Source: Pseudomonadota bacterium (lineage in GTDB: Bacteria > Pseudomonadota > Alphaproteobacteria > Acetobacterales > Acetobacteraceae). From it: DNA of 64,000 bases. The notes beneath the pieces are model-generated. The model was not told the DNA's origin and did not search any database. It was given only the letters and a program-made list of their open reading frames with translations. Both the position numbers and the translations under genes were made by a program. Positions 33,409-41,470 of the stretch are shown here, in pieces; positions within the stretch are counted from its first letter, which is position 1; each line of letters begins with the position of its first letter. The DNA lies in assembly GCA_021845985.1 (NCBI GenBank), contig JAJZES010000041.1, forward strand, positions 62,001-126,000, in the 5' to 3' direction.

Positions 33409-35451
33409 ATGACGCATCGCCGACTCCGATGGTGGCAGTACAGCGTCGGGGCGATCGTCGCCGCGGTGCTGGCTGTTGCCCTGCTGTGGCGGTGGGATTG
33501 GTTCACGCCGCTGGTCGAGCGCTTCGCCTCGGCGCAGCTCGGCCGCCCGGTGACGGTGCAGCACCTGCATGTCCAACTCGCTGAAAATCCCCGGCTGGAG
33601 CTGGACGGCATCAGTATCGCCAATCCGCCGGACTTCCCGGCGCCCGGCCCGTTCGCCAGCATCGCCCGGCTGACGCTGACGCTGAACGCGGCGGCCTATC
33701 TGCACCGCCGGGCGATCGTCGTGCCGGCGCTGGAGATCGACCAGCCGGTGGTCAACGCACGCGCGCTGGCGGACGGGCGGAACAACTGGAGCTTCCCGTT
33801 CACCGGCCCGCCGGCCGATGGCGGGGGCGGCGCGGGTGTGCGGATCGGCGATCTGCGCATCGTCGATGGCCATGCCCACGTCGTCGATCCGGCATTCAAG
33901 GCCGATTTCAACCTCGCCATCGCCACCGCCGAGAAAACCGCCGAGCATCCGTCGCAACTCATCGTCAGCACCACCGGCCGCTATGCCAACCAGCCGATCA
34001 GCGGCCATTTCATCGGCGGCGCGCTGCTCAGCTTACGGGATAAAAGCAATCCATATCCGGTTGATCTTACGGTAGAGAATGGCCCAACAAAGATCACCCT
34101 AAAGGGCAGCGTCGCCGACCCTGTGGCCTTCGCCGGCAGCGATCTGAAGGTCGCTCTGAGCGGCCAGGACATGGCCAATCTGACGGCGCTGATCGGCGTT
34201 CCGGCGCCGACCACGCCGCCGTTTCATTTTGCCGGCACCGTCACCTATGCCGACGGGCGCCTCCACATCGACGACCTCGCCGGCGCGGTCGGCGCCACCG
34301 ACCTCAGCGGCAGCCTCGCCATGGACCTGGCGCCGCAGCGCCCGGTGATCGACATCAACCTGCGCTCGCGCAGCGTCGATCTCGGCGATTTCCTCGGCGT
34401 ACTCGGCCGCAGCCCGACCGGCGCGGCGACGCCCGGCGCGACGCCGCAGCAGCGCGCCGCGGTGCAGCGCGAGAACGCCAGCCCCTATCTCATCCCGCGC
34501 GCGCCGCTCGACCTGCCGCGGCTGCGCGCGGCCGATGTCACCCTCAGATTCCACGGCGGCCAGATCGCCGGCAGGTTCGTTCCGCTCGACGATGTCGTCG
34601 CCGAGGTGACGGTCAAGGGCGGCGCCATCCACGCCCATCCGCTGAGCTTCGGCGTCGGCCGCGGCCGGATCAGCGCCGACATCACCGCGGCGCCGGCCGA
34701 CGGGCAGCGCATCCATGCCCGCTCCGAGGTCGATTTCCGCCAGATCGACCTCGCCCGGCTGATGTCGGCGACGCACAGTTTCGGCGGCGCCGGCATCATC
34801 GGCGGACATGCCACGGTCGATGGCACCGGCGCCTCGATCGGCGACATCCTCGGCGGCGGCAACGGCGAGCTGAAACTGTTCATGACCGGCGGCGACCTGT
34901 CAGCGCTGCTGGTCGATCTGTCGGGGCTGGAGTTCGGCCGGGCGTTGATGTCCGCCCTCGGCGTGCCGGACAAGACCGAGGTGCGCTGTCTTGTCGCCGA
35001 TTTCATGTTGGCCGACGGGCTGCTCAGCACGCGCACCATGCTGCTCGACACGCAGGAGGCGAACGTCACCGGCAGCGGCGACATCAACCTGCGCGACGAG
35101 ACGATTGCCTATCAACTGCGCACCGAGGCCAAGCATTTCAGCATCGGTTCGCTGCCCGCGCCAATCGACATCAGCGGCCATCTCAGGACGCCGCACATCG
35201 CGCCGGATGCCAAGGTGATGGCGCTGCGCGGCGGCGTGGCGATCGGCCTCGGCGTGTTGCTGACGCCACTGGCCGCGCTGCTGCCGACGATCCAGCTTGG
35301 ACTGGGCGAAAACAACAATTGCGCGGTGCTGATCGGCAACGCCCGTGCCACCCACAACCCGGCGGACGGCCCCGGCAGTGCGACGGCCGACACGCCGCCC
35401 TGGCAGCGCAAAGCGACGCCCCCGGCCGCGCCGCCTGTCGCGCAACCGTGA
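33409..35451 (+). CDS. AsmA-family envelope protein
   Basis: A 680-residue protein with one N-terminal membrane helix (about 10-29) and a long periplasmic part. LVERFASAQLGRPVTVQHLHVQLAENPRLELDGISIANP is the typical AsmA N-terminal repeat, and the C-terminal part (LLVDLSGLEFGRALMSALGVPDKTEVRCLVADF, IDISGHLRTPHIAPD) matches the AsmA_2 region. Members act in lipid traffic and outer-membrane homeostasis. A patch at about 34031-34110 is much richer in A+T than its surroundings, though still in frame. The gene heads the envelope run with DedA, ATP-grasp and UppP. Confidence 0.88.
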   Translation: MTHRRLRWWQYSVGAIVAAVLAVALLWRWDWFTPLVERFASAQLGRPVTVQHLHVQLAENPRLELDGISIANPPDFPAPGPFASIARLTLTLNAAAYLHRRAIVVPALEIDQPVVNARALADGRNNWSFPFTGPPADGGGGAGVRIGDLRIVDGHAHVVDPAFKADFNLAIATAEKTAEHPSQLIVSTTGRYANQPISGHFIGGALLSLRDKSNPYPVDLTVENGPTKITLKGSVADPVAFAGSDLKVALSGQDMANLTALIGVPAPTTPPFHFAGTVTYADGRLHIDDLAGAVGATDLSGSLAMDLAPQRPVIDINLRSRSVDLGDFLGVLGRSPTGAATPGATPQQRAAVQRENASPYLIPRAPLDLPRLRAADVTLRFHGGQIAGRFVPLDDVVAEVTVKGGAIHAHPLSFGVGRGRISADITAAPADGQRIHARSEVDFRQIDLARLMSATHSFGGAGIIGGHATVDGTGASIGDILGGGNGELKLFMTGGDLSALLVDLSGLEFGRALMSALGVPDKTEVRCLVADFMLADGLLSTRTMLLDTQEANVTGSGDINLRDETIAYQLRTEAKHFSIGSLPAPIDISGHLRTPHIAPDAKVMALRGGVAIGLGVLLTPLAALLPTIQLGLGENNNCAVLIGNARATHNPADGPGSATADTPPWQRKATPPAAPPVAQP

Positions 35452-35544
35452 CACCCCCCCCTAGCGAACCACCGGCGAAACGCGGCATATAGCGGCCTTA
35501 GTGACCCATCAACGCCCCCTCCGGCACGGCCTGCGCTGACGCCG

Positions 35545-36123
35545 ATGCAGCCATTGTCCGTTGCGGCCTTGTTCGCTCTCGCGGGGCAGACGCAGATGCT
35601 CCAGGCGGCCCTGATTATCCTTGGCACCTTCGTTCTGGAGGATGCGGCGACGGTGCTGGCGGCGATGCGGGCGCAGTCGGGCGCGGTGTCGGTGCCGCTG
35701 GCGCTGGGCGCGCTGTATGCCGGGATCGTGCTCGGCGATCTCGGCCTTTACGGACTCGGCATGTTGTCGGCCAGGGTTCCCTGGGTGGCGCGGCTGGTGC
35801 CGCCGCCGCGCATGCGCCAGGGTCGCGACTGGCTGCACGGGCGCACCTTACAGGTGGTGTTCATCAGTCGCTTCATCCCCGGCGCCCGATTGCCGACCTA
35901 CACCGCCTGCGGCTTCCTTGGCGCCGACTGGCGGCGCTTCGCGCTGGCGGCGGTGGTGGCAACGCTGATCTGGACCTCGCTGCTGTTCGGCGTGTCGCTG
36001 AAAGTGGGAGCGCTGCTGATGCAGTATCTCGGCGCGTGGCGCTGGGCGGGTGGCATCGGCTTCGCACTCGTCATCATTCTAGCCGGCCGCACCGCCGCCC
36101 GGCTGCAGGAGGCTCGCCGATGA
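35545..36123 (+). CDS. DedA/SNARE-associated family membrane protein
   Basis: A 192-residue integral membrane protein with DedA-type features: the re-entrant region ALIILGTFVLEDAATVLAA, DWLHGRTLQVVFISRFIPGARLPTYTACGFLGADWRRF (the conserved R-F-x-P-G-x-R motif), and several helices. Other DedA proteins (for example UptA) flip undecaprenyl phosphate or phospholipids and need proton motive force. Stop overlaps the ATP-grasp gene start in an ATGA. Shorter than E. coli DedA proteins (about 200-220), but complete at the key motif. Confidence 0.86.
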   Translation: MQPLSVAALFALAGQTQMLQAALIILGTFVLEDAATVLAAMRAQSGAVSVPLALGALYAGIVLGDLGLYGLGMLSARVPWVARLVPPPRMRQGRDWLHGRTLQVVFISRFIPGARLPTYTACGFLGADWRRFALAAVVATLIWTSLLFGVSLKVGALLMQYLGAWRWAGGIGFALVIILAGRTAARLQEARR

Positions 36124-37193
36124 GGACTGCCGCCCTTCCGCTGCGGCTGCCATCCGAGCGGCTGGTCAGCCGCTTCGAGTTCTGGCCCGGCTGGATCTTC
36201 TATGCGCCGATCGTGGCGCAATGGATCTGGCTCGGCCTGCGCCATGGCGACATGAGCCTGCCGACCGCGGCCAACCCGACCATCGAGCTGGGCGGCCTGT
36301 GCGGCGAGAGCAAAAGCGCCATTCTCGATCAGATCGCCGGCCCCGCGCGGGCGCTGGTGGCGCCCTATATCTGCCTTCCGCCGGGCGATGCCGACAGCGC
36401 CGAACGGGCGATGGCGGCGGCCGGGCTGTCCTGGCCGGTGATCGCCAAGCCCGATATCGGCTGCAATGGCACCGGCGTCCGCAAGATCGACGATCGGGCG
36501 GCGCTCGCCGCCTATATGGCGGCGTTTCCGCGCGACGCGCAGATGGTGCTGCAGCGCTTTATCCCCGAGGAAGGCGAGGCCGGCATTTTCTACATCCGCC
36601 GGCCCGGCGAGGCCGCCGGGCGGATCACCTCGCTGACGCTGAAATACGCCCCGAACGTGGTTGGCGACGGGCGGGCGACGCTGGCCGAGCTGGTGCACGC
36701 CGACCCGCGCGCCGGCGCGCTGCCGCATCTCTATCTGCCGCGACTCGGCGCGGCGGCGGAGCGGGTTCCGGCGGCGGGTGAACGGGTGCGGCTGGTGATG
36801 GTCGGCAACCACTGCAAGGGGGCGATTTTCCGCGATGGCCGCGAGCACATCACCGCGGCGCTGACCGCGCGCATCGAGGCCTTCGCCCGCGCCATCCCGG
36901 AGTTTCATTTCGGCCGGCTGGACGTGCGCTTCGCCGCGCTGGCCGAGTTGCGGCGCGGCCAGGGCTTTACCGTCATCGAGGTCAACGGCGTCGGCTCGGA
37001 GGCAACCCATGTCTGGGACGCCCGCGCCCGGCTGCTGCCGTCCTGGGCGGATCAGTTGTTCCATTACCGGGCGGCGTTCGAGATCGGCCGCGAGCAACGG
37101 GCGCGTGGCCACCGGCCGAGCGGCATCCGGGCGATGTGGCGCTACTGGCGGCGGCAGACGCGGCTGATGGCCCGCTATCCGGCGCACGACTGA
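36120..37193 (+). CDS. ATP-grasp domain protein (D-Ala-D-Ala ligase-like)
   Basis: A 357-residue protein with a 100-residue N-terminal region (FEFWPGWIFYAPIVAQWIWLGLRHGDMSLPTAANPTIE) and an ATP-grasp fold: VIAKPDIGCNGTGVRKIDD, MVLQRFIPEEGEAGIFYIRRP, FHFGRLDVRFAAL and FTVIEVNGVGSEATHVWD supply the ATP- and Mg-binding residues (Lys, Glu, Asp and the E-x-N pair). Such enzymes ligate a carboxylate to an amine. Start 36120 overlaps the DedA stop. The position between DedA and UppP suggests an envelope substrate (inference). Exact reaction unknown. Confidence 0.75.
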   Translation: MRTAALPLRLPSERLVSRFEFWPGWIFYAPIVAQWIWLGLRHGDMSLPTAANPTIELGGLCGESKSAILDQIAGPARALVAPYICLPPGDADSAERAMAAAGLSWPVIAKPDIGCNGTGVRKIDDRAALAAYMAAFPRDAQMVLQRFIPEEGEAGIFYIRRPGEAAGRITSLTLKYAPNVVGDGRATLAELVHADPRAGALPHLYLPRLGAAAERVPAAGERVRLVMVGNHCKGAIFRDGREHITAALTARIEAFARAIPEFHFGRLDVRFAALAELRRGQGFTVIEVNGVGSEATHVWDARARLLPSWADQLFHYRAAFEIGREQRARGHRPSGIRAMWRYWRRQTRLMARYPAHD

Positions 37194-37298
37194 GGCATCC
37201 GGCCGCCGGCCGCGGCGTCGGCATCACCGCCGGCATTGCCTCGGCGGCGCGTTTCGGCCACCAAGCGCTTCCCTGTTTCCCCCCCGTCGCGAGGCTGC

Positions 37299-38132
37299 AT
37301 GAACCAGATCGAGGCCATCCTGGTCGCCCTGCTGCAGGGCGCGACCGAGCTTTTCCCGGTCTCCAGTCTGGGACATGCGGTCATCGTCCCGGCGCTGCTG
37401 AACTGGTCGATGAACCAGCGGGCGGCGGAGTTCCTGCCCTTCCTGGTGATGCTGCATCTCGGCACGGCGGCGGCGCTGCTGCTGTATTTCTGGCGCGACT
37501 GGTGGGCGCTGCTGCGCGGCGTCGTCGGCCTCGACACGGCGCATCAGGTGGCGGAGAGCCGGCGCGTGTTCGGGCTGATCGTCATCGCCACCATCCCCGC
37601 CGTGGTGCTCGGCTTCCTGTTCGAGAAACTGTTCCGCAGCCTGTTCGGCAGCCCGCTGACCGCCGCCGGCTTCCTGATCGTCAACGGCGCGCTGCTGCTG
37701 TTCGGCGAGCGCATCCGCACGATGGGCCACCGCAAGCTGGCAACGCTGCGGGTCAGCGACGCGCTGGCCATAGGGCTGTGGCAATGCACCGCGCTGATCC
37801 CCGGCATCTCGCGCTCCGGCGCCACCATCGTCGGCGGCCTGCTGCGCGGCATCGACCATGAGGGGGCGGCGCATTTTTCCTTCCTGATCGCCACCCCGAT
37901 CATCCTCGGCGCGACCGTGCTGGAGGTGCCGAAGCTGCTGCATGCCTCGGTCGCCCCCGGCGTGTTGCAGGTCGCCACCGTCGCCGCGGTGGTCGCCGGG
38001 ATCACCGCCTTTCTCAGCACCGCCTTCCTGATGCGCTATTTCCGCCGCCACGACGACGTGGCGCTCGATCCGTTCGGCTATTACTGCATCGCCGCCGGCC
38101 TCGGCGCCGGTGCCTGGCTGCTGCTGCGATGA
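37299..38132 (+). CDS. uppP: Undecaprenyl-diphosphate phosphatase
   Basis: A 277-residue BacA/UppP: MNQIEAILVALLQGATELFPVSSLGHAVIVPALLNW carries the E(x)4E-like and PVSSxGH active-site motifs, and GISRSGATIVGGLLRGIDHEGAAHFSFLIATPIILGA the second PGxSRSG motif. It converts undecaprenyl diphosphate to the monophosphate used as glycan carrier. Start 37299 (GAGGCTGC just upstream) is preferred over an upstream ATG at 37236. Its stop overlaps the SGNH hydrolase start by four bases. An Arg and Ser in GISRSG and the catalytic Glu are intact. Confidence 0.94.
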   Translation: MNQIEAILVALLQGATELFPVSSLGHAVIVPALLNWSMNQRAAEFLPFLVMLHLGTAAALLLYFWRDWWALLRGVVGLDTAHQVAESRRVFGLIVIATIPAVVLGFLFEKLFRSLFGSPLTAAGFLIVNGALLLFGERIRTMGHRKLATLRVSDALAIGLWQCTALIPGISRSGATIVGGLLRGIDHEGAAHFSFLIATPIILGATVLEVPKLLHASVAPGVLQVATVAAVVAGITAFLSTAFLMRYFRRHDDVALDPFGYYCIAAGLGAGAWLLLR

Positions 38133-38890
38133 AGCGCGGCGCCGTGCTGCTGGCGGCGCTGCTGCTGCTCGGCGGCGCCGCGACGCTGCCGCCGGCGGCG
38201 ACGCCGATCTCGCGCATGAACCTCGCCTGGTGGCGGGCGCGCCACGAGCAGAAACTGGCGGAGCTGCATCGCGGCTCGGTCGATCTGCTGCTGCTCGGCG
38301 ATTCGATCACCGCGAACTACGAACGCGCCGGGCCGGAGCCGTGGCGTGATTTCCGCCCGGTGTGGCAGCATTTCTATGGCGGGCGGCACGCCGTCGATCT
38401 CGGCTTCAAGGGCGACGCGACGGCGCATCTGCTGTGGCGGCTGCGCAACGGCGAGCTGGACGGGATCCATCCGCGCGCCGCGGTCATCCTGATCGGCGCC
38501 AATAATCTCGGCCGGCTGCACTGGTCGGCGGCGGATACGCTGCTGGGCATCGACGCGGTGGTGGCGGAGGTGCGGCGGCGGCTGCCGCAGACCGGCATCG
38601 TGCTGCTCGGCATCCTGCCGAGCCGCCGCAGCGCCTGGATCAGCGCGACGACGACGGCGATCAACGCGGCGCTGGCGGCGCGCTATGGCGGCGGCGCGGT
38701 CGCCGGGGTGACGTTTCTCGACCTCACCGCGCAGTTCAGCCGCGACGGCGCCGCCGACCCCGCCGATTTCTACGACCCGAAGCTGACGCCGCCGGAGCCG
38801 CCGCTGCATCCGACGCCGCAGGCGCAGGCGCGCATGGCGGCGGCGATCGAGCCGGTGGTGGCGAAGCTGCTCGGCGATCAGGCGCGCTGA
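38129..38890 (+). CDS. SGNH/GDSL-family hydrolase
   Basis: A 253-residue exported hydrolase with a signal peptide (MKRGAVLLAALLLLGGAATLP). Motif I DLLLLGDSIT contains the GDS nucleophile Ser, LGFKGDATAHLLWRL carries block II (Gly), VILIGANNLGR block III (Asn), and PPLHPTPQAQARMAAAI block V (His). It resembles the PAF-acetylhydrolase-like group and might deacylate or deacetylate an envelope lipid or glycan. Translationally coupled to uppP by an ATGA overlap. Substrate unknown. Confidence 0.86.
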   Translation: MKRGAVLLAALLLLGGAATLPPAATPISRMNLAWWRARHEQKLAELHRGSVDLLLLGDSITANYERAGPEPWRDFRPVWQHFYGGRHAVDLGFKGDATAHLLWRLRNGELDGIHPRAAVILIGANNLGRLHWSAADTLLGIDAVVAEVRRRLPQTGIVLLGILPSRRSAWISATTTAINAALAARYGGGAVAGVTFLDLTAQFSRDGAADPADFYDPKLTPPEPPLHPTPQAQARMAAAIEPVVAKLLGDQAR

Positions 38891-38904
38891 GGCGCCTGCC
38901 CGGC

Positions 38905-39337
38905 TTACGCCCCGGCCGCCGGCGCCGCGGCAATCGCCGGGCGCAGCACCGGGCCGTCTGGCTCGTCCCTGGCGCGGTACAGCCCGGCGATGCGGCCGTC
39001 ACGGCCGATCAGCACCTTGTTGAAGTTCCACACCGGCTCCCAGTCGCGGGTTGCGCACCCAGCGATAGGACGGATGCGCGTCGGGACCGTGGACATGGGA
39101 AATGCCCGCCATCGGAAACTGCACCCCGAACGTCGCCTCGCAGAACTGCTTGACGTGGCCGTTATCCTGCGCCTCCTGGTTGAAATCCTGGCTCGGCACG
39201 CCGACCACCGTGAGGCCCTGTGGCGTCAGCGACCGGTTTAGCGCCTCCAGGCTGTGGAACTGATAGGCGAAGCCGCGGAAACTCGCCGTGTTGGTGACCA
39301 GCAACACCCGCCCGCGCATCGCCGCGAGATCAGCCAT
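38905..39337 (-). pseudogene. Glutathione peroxidase family, frameshifted and lacking the peroxidatic Cys
   Basis: From ATG 39337 the frame reads [27 protein letters not shown] ... FGVQFPMAGISHVHGPDAHPSYRWVRN, a glutathione peroxidase N-terminus. It then changes frame inside a CCC run at about 39040-39056 and continues RDWEPVWNFNKVLIGRDGRIAGLYR to the stop at 38905. A single extra base explains the break. The active-site loop normally reads SxCGF; here it is SFRGF, Arg in place of the catalytic Cys/Sec (codon CGC, not TGA). Both changes point to loss of peroxidase function. It follows the YedY-like gene with an 8-base overlap. Confidence 0.75.
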
Positions 39338-39989
39338 AGCGTTCTTCCATCCACGGATCGGCATTGTTGTGATAGCCGCGGGTTTCCCAGAAGCCCGGCC
39401 GGTCATCGGCGGTCAGCTCGATGCGGCGCACCCATTTCGGCGATTTCCACAGATAGAGCCGCGGGATCAGCACCCGCACCGGCCCGCCATGCTGGCGGGG
39501 GATCGGGGTGCCGTTCCAGCGATGCACCAGGAACACGTCGGGCTGGTCGAACTGATCGAGCCGCACATTGGTCGTGTAGCCGTCATGGGCGTGAAAAACG
39601 ATGTGCCGCGCCGCCGCCCGCGGTGCCGCCCGCTCCAGCAGGGTGCGCGCCGACACGCCCTGCCACGCATTGTCGTAGCGCGACCACTGGGTGACGCAAT
39701 GCATGTCCGACACGCTGTCGGCCTGCGGCAGCGCCATGAAGGCGTCGAGCGACAGGCTCAGCGGGTGGTCCACCGCGCCATCGACATCGAGGCGGAACAT
39801 CTGCGCCGTCACCTCCGGCTGCACGCCGAGGTCGAGCACCGGCCAGTCGGCGACCAGCCGCTGGCCCGGCGGCAGGCGGACGCGGTCGGGGTCGGCGGTG
39901 GTGCCGGTCAGCAGCCGACCGTCGCGCGCCCATTCCTGCTTGCGCGCGATCAGCTTCTCGCGCGGTGCGCCGGTGATCTCGTCGGCCAT
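39330..39989 (-). CDS. Sulfite oxidase-like (YedY/MsrP-like) molybdopterin oxidoreductase
   Basis: A 219-residue single-domain molybdopterin protein: the conserved Cys in [17 protein letters not shown] would ligand Mo, [56 protein letters not shown] and GYHNNADPW match the sulfite-oxidase superfamily core. Unlike MsrP there is no Tat signal (N-terminus [20 protein letters not shown]), so it is probably cytoplasmic. It is the upstream partner of the broken glutathione peroxidase gene. Substrate unknown. Confidence 0.85.
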   Translation of the reverse strand: MADEITGAPREKLIARKQEWARDGRLLTGTTADPDRVRLPPGQRLVADWPVLDLGVQPEVTAQMFRLDVDGAVDHPLSLSLDAFMALPQADSVSDMHCVTQWSRYDNAWQGVSARTLLERAAPRAAARHIVFHAHDGYTTNVRLDQFDQPDVFLVHRWNGTPIPRQHGGPVRVLIPRLYLWKSPKWVRRIELTADDRPGFWETRGYHNNADPWMEERYG

Positions 39990-40090
39990 TGCGGTATCCT
40001 TTCCGTCACGGGCAGATGGGGTGCGGCAGGCAGGCGGCAAGCCGCCGCTTGCCAGCCGCCGCGGCGCGGATTATGCCGCGAAACCGACTG

Positions 40091-40143
40091 CATGGGGATG
40101 GGGTCCCCCAAAACCGCCCGCGAGGGCTGATGACTCCTGCTGC
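40091..40143 (+). promoter_or_regulatory. Fluoride riboswitch (crcB RNA motif)
   Basis: The region around GGGGATGGGGTCCCCC, then AACCGCC, a short loop and GGCTGATGACTCCTGC matches the conserved core of the crcB/fluoride aptamer (GGnGATGG, AACCGCC and GCTGATGACnCC elements in order). It lies 55 bases upstream of the crcB start on the same strand. Fluoride binding is expected to switch on crcB expression; the hairpin at 40169-40195 is the likely expression platform. Confidence 0.92.
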
Positions 40144-40168
40144 GCGACCGGCGCGGTGGGGGAGATGT

Positions 40169-40195
40169 GCCTCCATCGTGCGCATTGATGGAGGC
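40169..40195 (+). promoter_or_regulatory. Shine-Dalgarno-masking hairpin of the crcB fluoride riboswitch
   Basis: GCCTCCATC (40169-40177) is perfectly complementary to GATGGAGGC (40187-40195), a 9-bp stem with a 9-base loop. The 3' arm contains the GGAGG ribosome-binding site three bases before the ATG at 40199. In the absence of fluoride this stem should block translation; a competing pair of GGGGGAG (about 40157-40163) with CTCC could free it in the bound state (inference). Confidence 0.75.
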
Positions 40196-40198
40196 GAC

Positions 40199-40624
40199 AT
40201 GATCCCCACTCTCTACATCGCACTGGGCGGCGCGCTCGGCAGCGTGGCGCGCTACTGGGTCGCGGTCTGGGCGGCGCCGTACAGCCGCGGCCTGCCGTTC
40301 GGCACCATCGGCATCAACATCCTCGGCTCATTTGCCATCGGCTTCTTCGGCACGCTGACCACCACCCCGGGGCGCTACGCGGTGCCGGAGACGGCGCGGC
40401 TGTTCTTCATGGTCGGCATTTGCGGCGGCTTCACCACGTTTTCCTCGTTCAGTCTGCAGACGCTCGATCTGCTGCGCGGCGGCGCGGCGGGGCGGGCGAT
40501 GGCCAACATCGTGCTGTCGGTCGCGCTCTGCCTCGCCGGTGTGGCGCTCGGGCACAGCTCCGCGGCGCGGCTGTCGGGGTCGGTGCGCGTGGCGCAAACC
40601 GTGGTCGAGGAGGAGGCGTCGTAG
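40199..40624 (+). CDS. crcB: Fluoride exporter CrcB/Fluc
   Basis: A 141-residue four-helix protein of the Fluc fluoride channel family: [43 protein letters not shown] and the signature [18 protein letters not shown], whose Gly-Gly-Phe-Thr-Thr-Phe-Ser-Ser carries the pore Phe and Thr residues. Dual-topology dimers export fluoride down its gradient. Start 40199 follows GGAGG by three bases. Upstream lies a fluoride riboswitch; the stop is two bases from the end of the convergent repeat-rich gene. Confidence 0.95.
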   Translation: MIPTLYIALGGALGSVARYWVAVWAAPYSRGLPFGTIGINILGSFAIGFFGTLTTTPGRYAVPETARLFFMVGICGGFTTFSSFSLQTLDLLRGGAAGRAMANIVLSVALCLAGVALGHSSAARLSGSVRVAQTVVEEEAS

Positions 40625-40625
40625 C

Positions 40626-41470
40626 TCAAAAGCTGACGAACTGCCGCGCGCTCAGGCTGGCGATGCCGGTCAGCAGGATATGCGTCCCGTCCGGCAGCGG
40701 CAGGCTGACATTGCCGCCGCCGGCGCTCTGGCTGCTCAGCACCTCGGCCGCGGTGCCGGCGCCGTAGCCGCCATTGGCACCGACATTGATCACCGCGCTC
40801 AGCGTCTCGCTGCCGGCGCCGGCGATCAGATAGGTGCCCGGATAGGCGCCGACATCGACAAGCTGGTCGCCGGACGCCGCGCCGACCAGCGTGTCGCCGC
40901 CCTGCTCGCTGGTCAGCACGCTGCCGCCCGCGTTGCCGGCGACGAGCAGGCTCGGCAGCGACCCGTCAGCCGTCACGTCAAGCCGTCCGGCGCCGCCGAG
41001 CACGGTATCCGCCGTCAGGCTGCCGGTGCCGCCACTGATCGTGCTGCCGCTGAGCGCACCGTCGAGCGACACGTCGAGCGCGCCGGCGCCGCCGAACACC
41101 GTCGCGCCGGTCAGCCCGATCAGCCTGGCGGAACCGGCGCCGAGCCCGATGAAGGCGCCCGCCGCGCCGACGACCAGATCGCTGGCGCCAGGATTCACCG
41201 CGGCATACAGCGTATCATCGGTGCCGAGCGCGACCGTCTCGCTGCCCGCCCCGGTGAGCAGTTTCGTCCGCGTGGCGCCGTAGAGCAGGTCCCCGGCGCC
41301 GCCGCCGATGAACGGCCCGCCGCCGGCATTGCCATAGACCGCCAGCGACCCGGCCCCCGCCGCCACCAGCGCCGCGGCCCCGGCGTTCAGCGCCACCGTG
41401 GCGCTGCCGGCGCCGCCGTCAACACCAGTGTCTCGTTGCCCGACCCGTTGATCGTCTCGGCGCCCGGCAT
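40626..41470 (-). pseudogene. Repeat-rich RTX/hemolysin-like protein with a frameshift near its start
   Basis: The minus strand encodes about 265 residues of Gly-rich, RTX-like repeats (LLTGAGSETVALGTDDTLYAA, GAGSARLIGLTGATVFGGAGALDV, DTLVGAASGDQLVDVG). The natural start appears to be ATG 41470 (MPGAETINGSGNETLVL), in a different frame; a one-base deletion at about 41415-41425 (where LVLT should run into GGAGSATVALNAG) separates them. Whether this is a true mutation or a sequence error cannot be told. The intact form would be a secreted, beta-roll-like surface protein. It ends next to crcB. Confidence 0.55.

Noticed and set aside
39250-39300. Selenocysteine codon in the glutathione peroxidase homologue
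   Set aside because: The active-site codon is CGC (Arg), not TGA, and no SECIS-like element is apparent.
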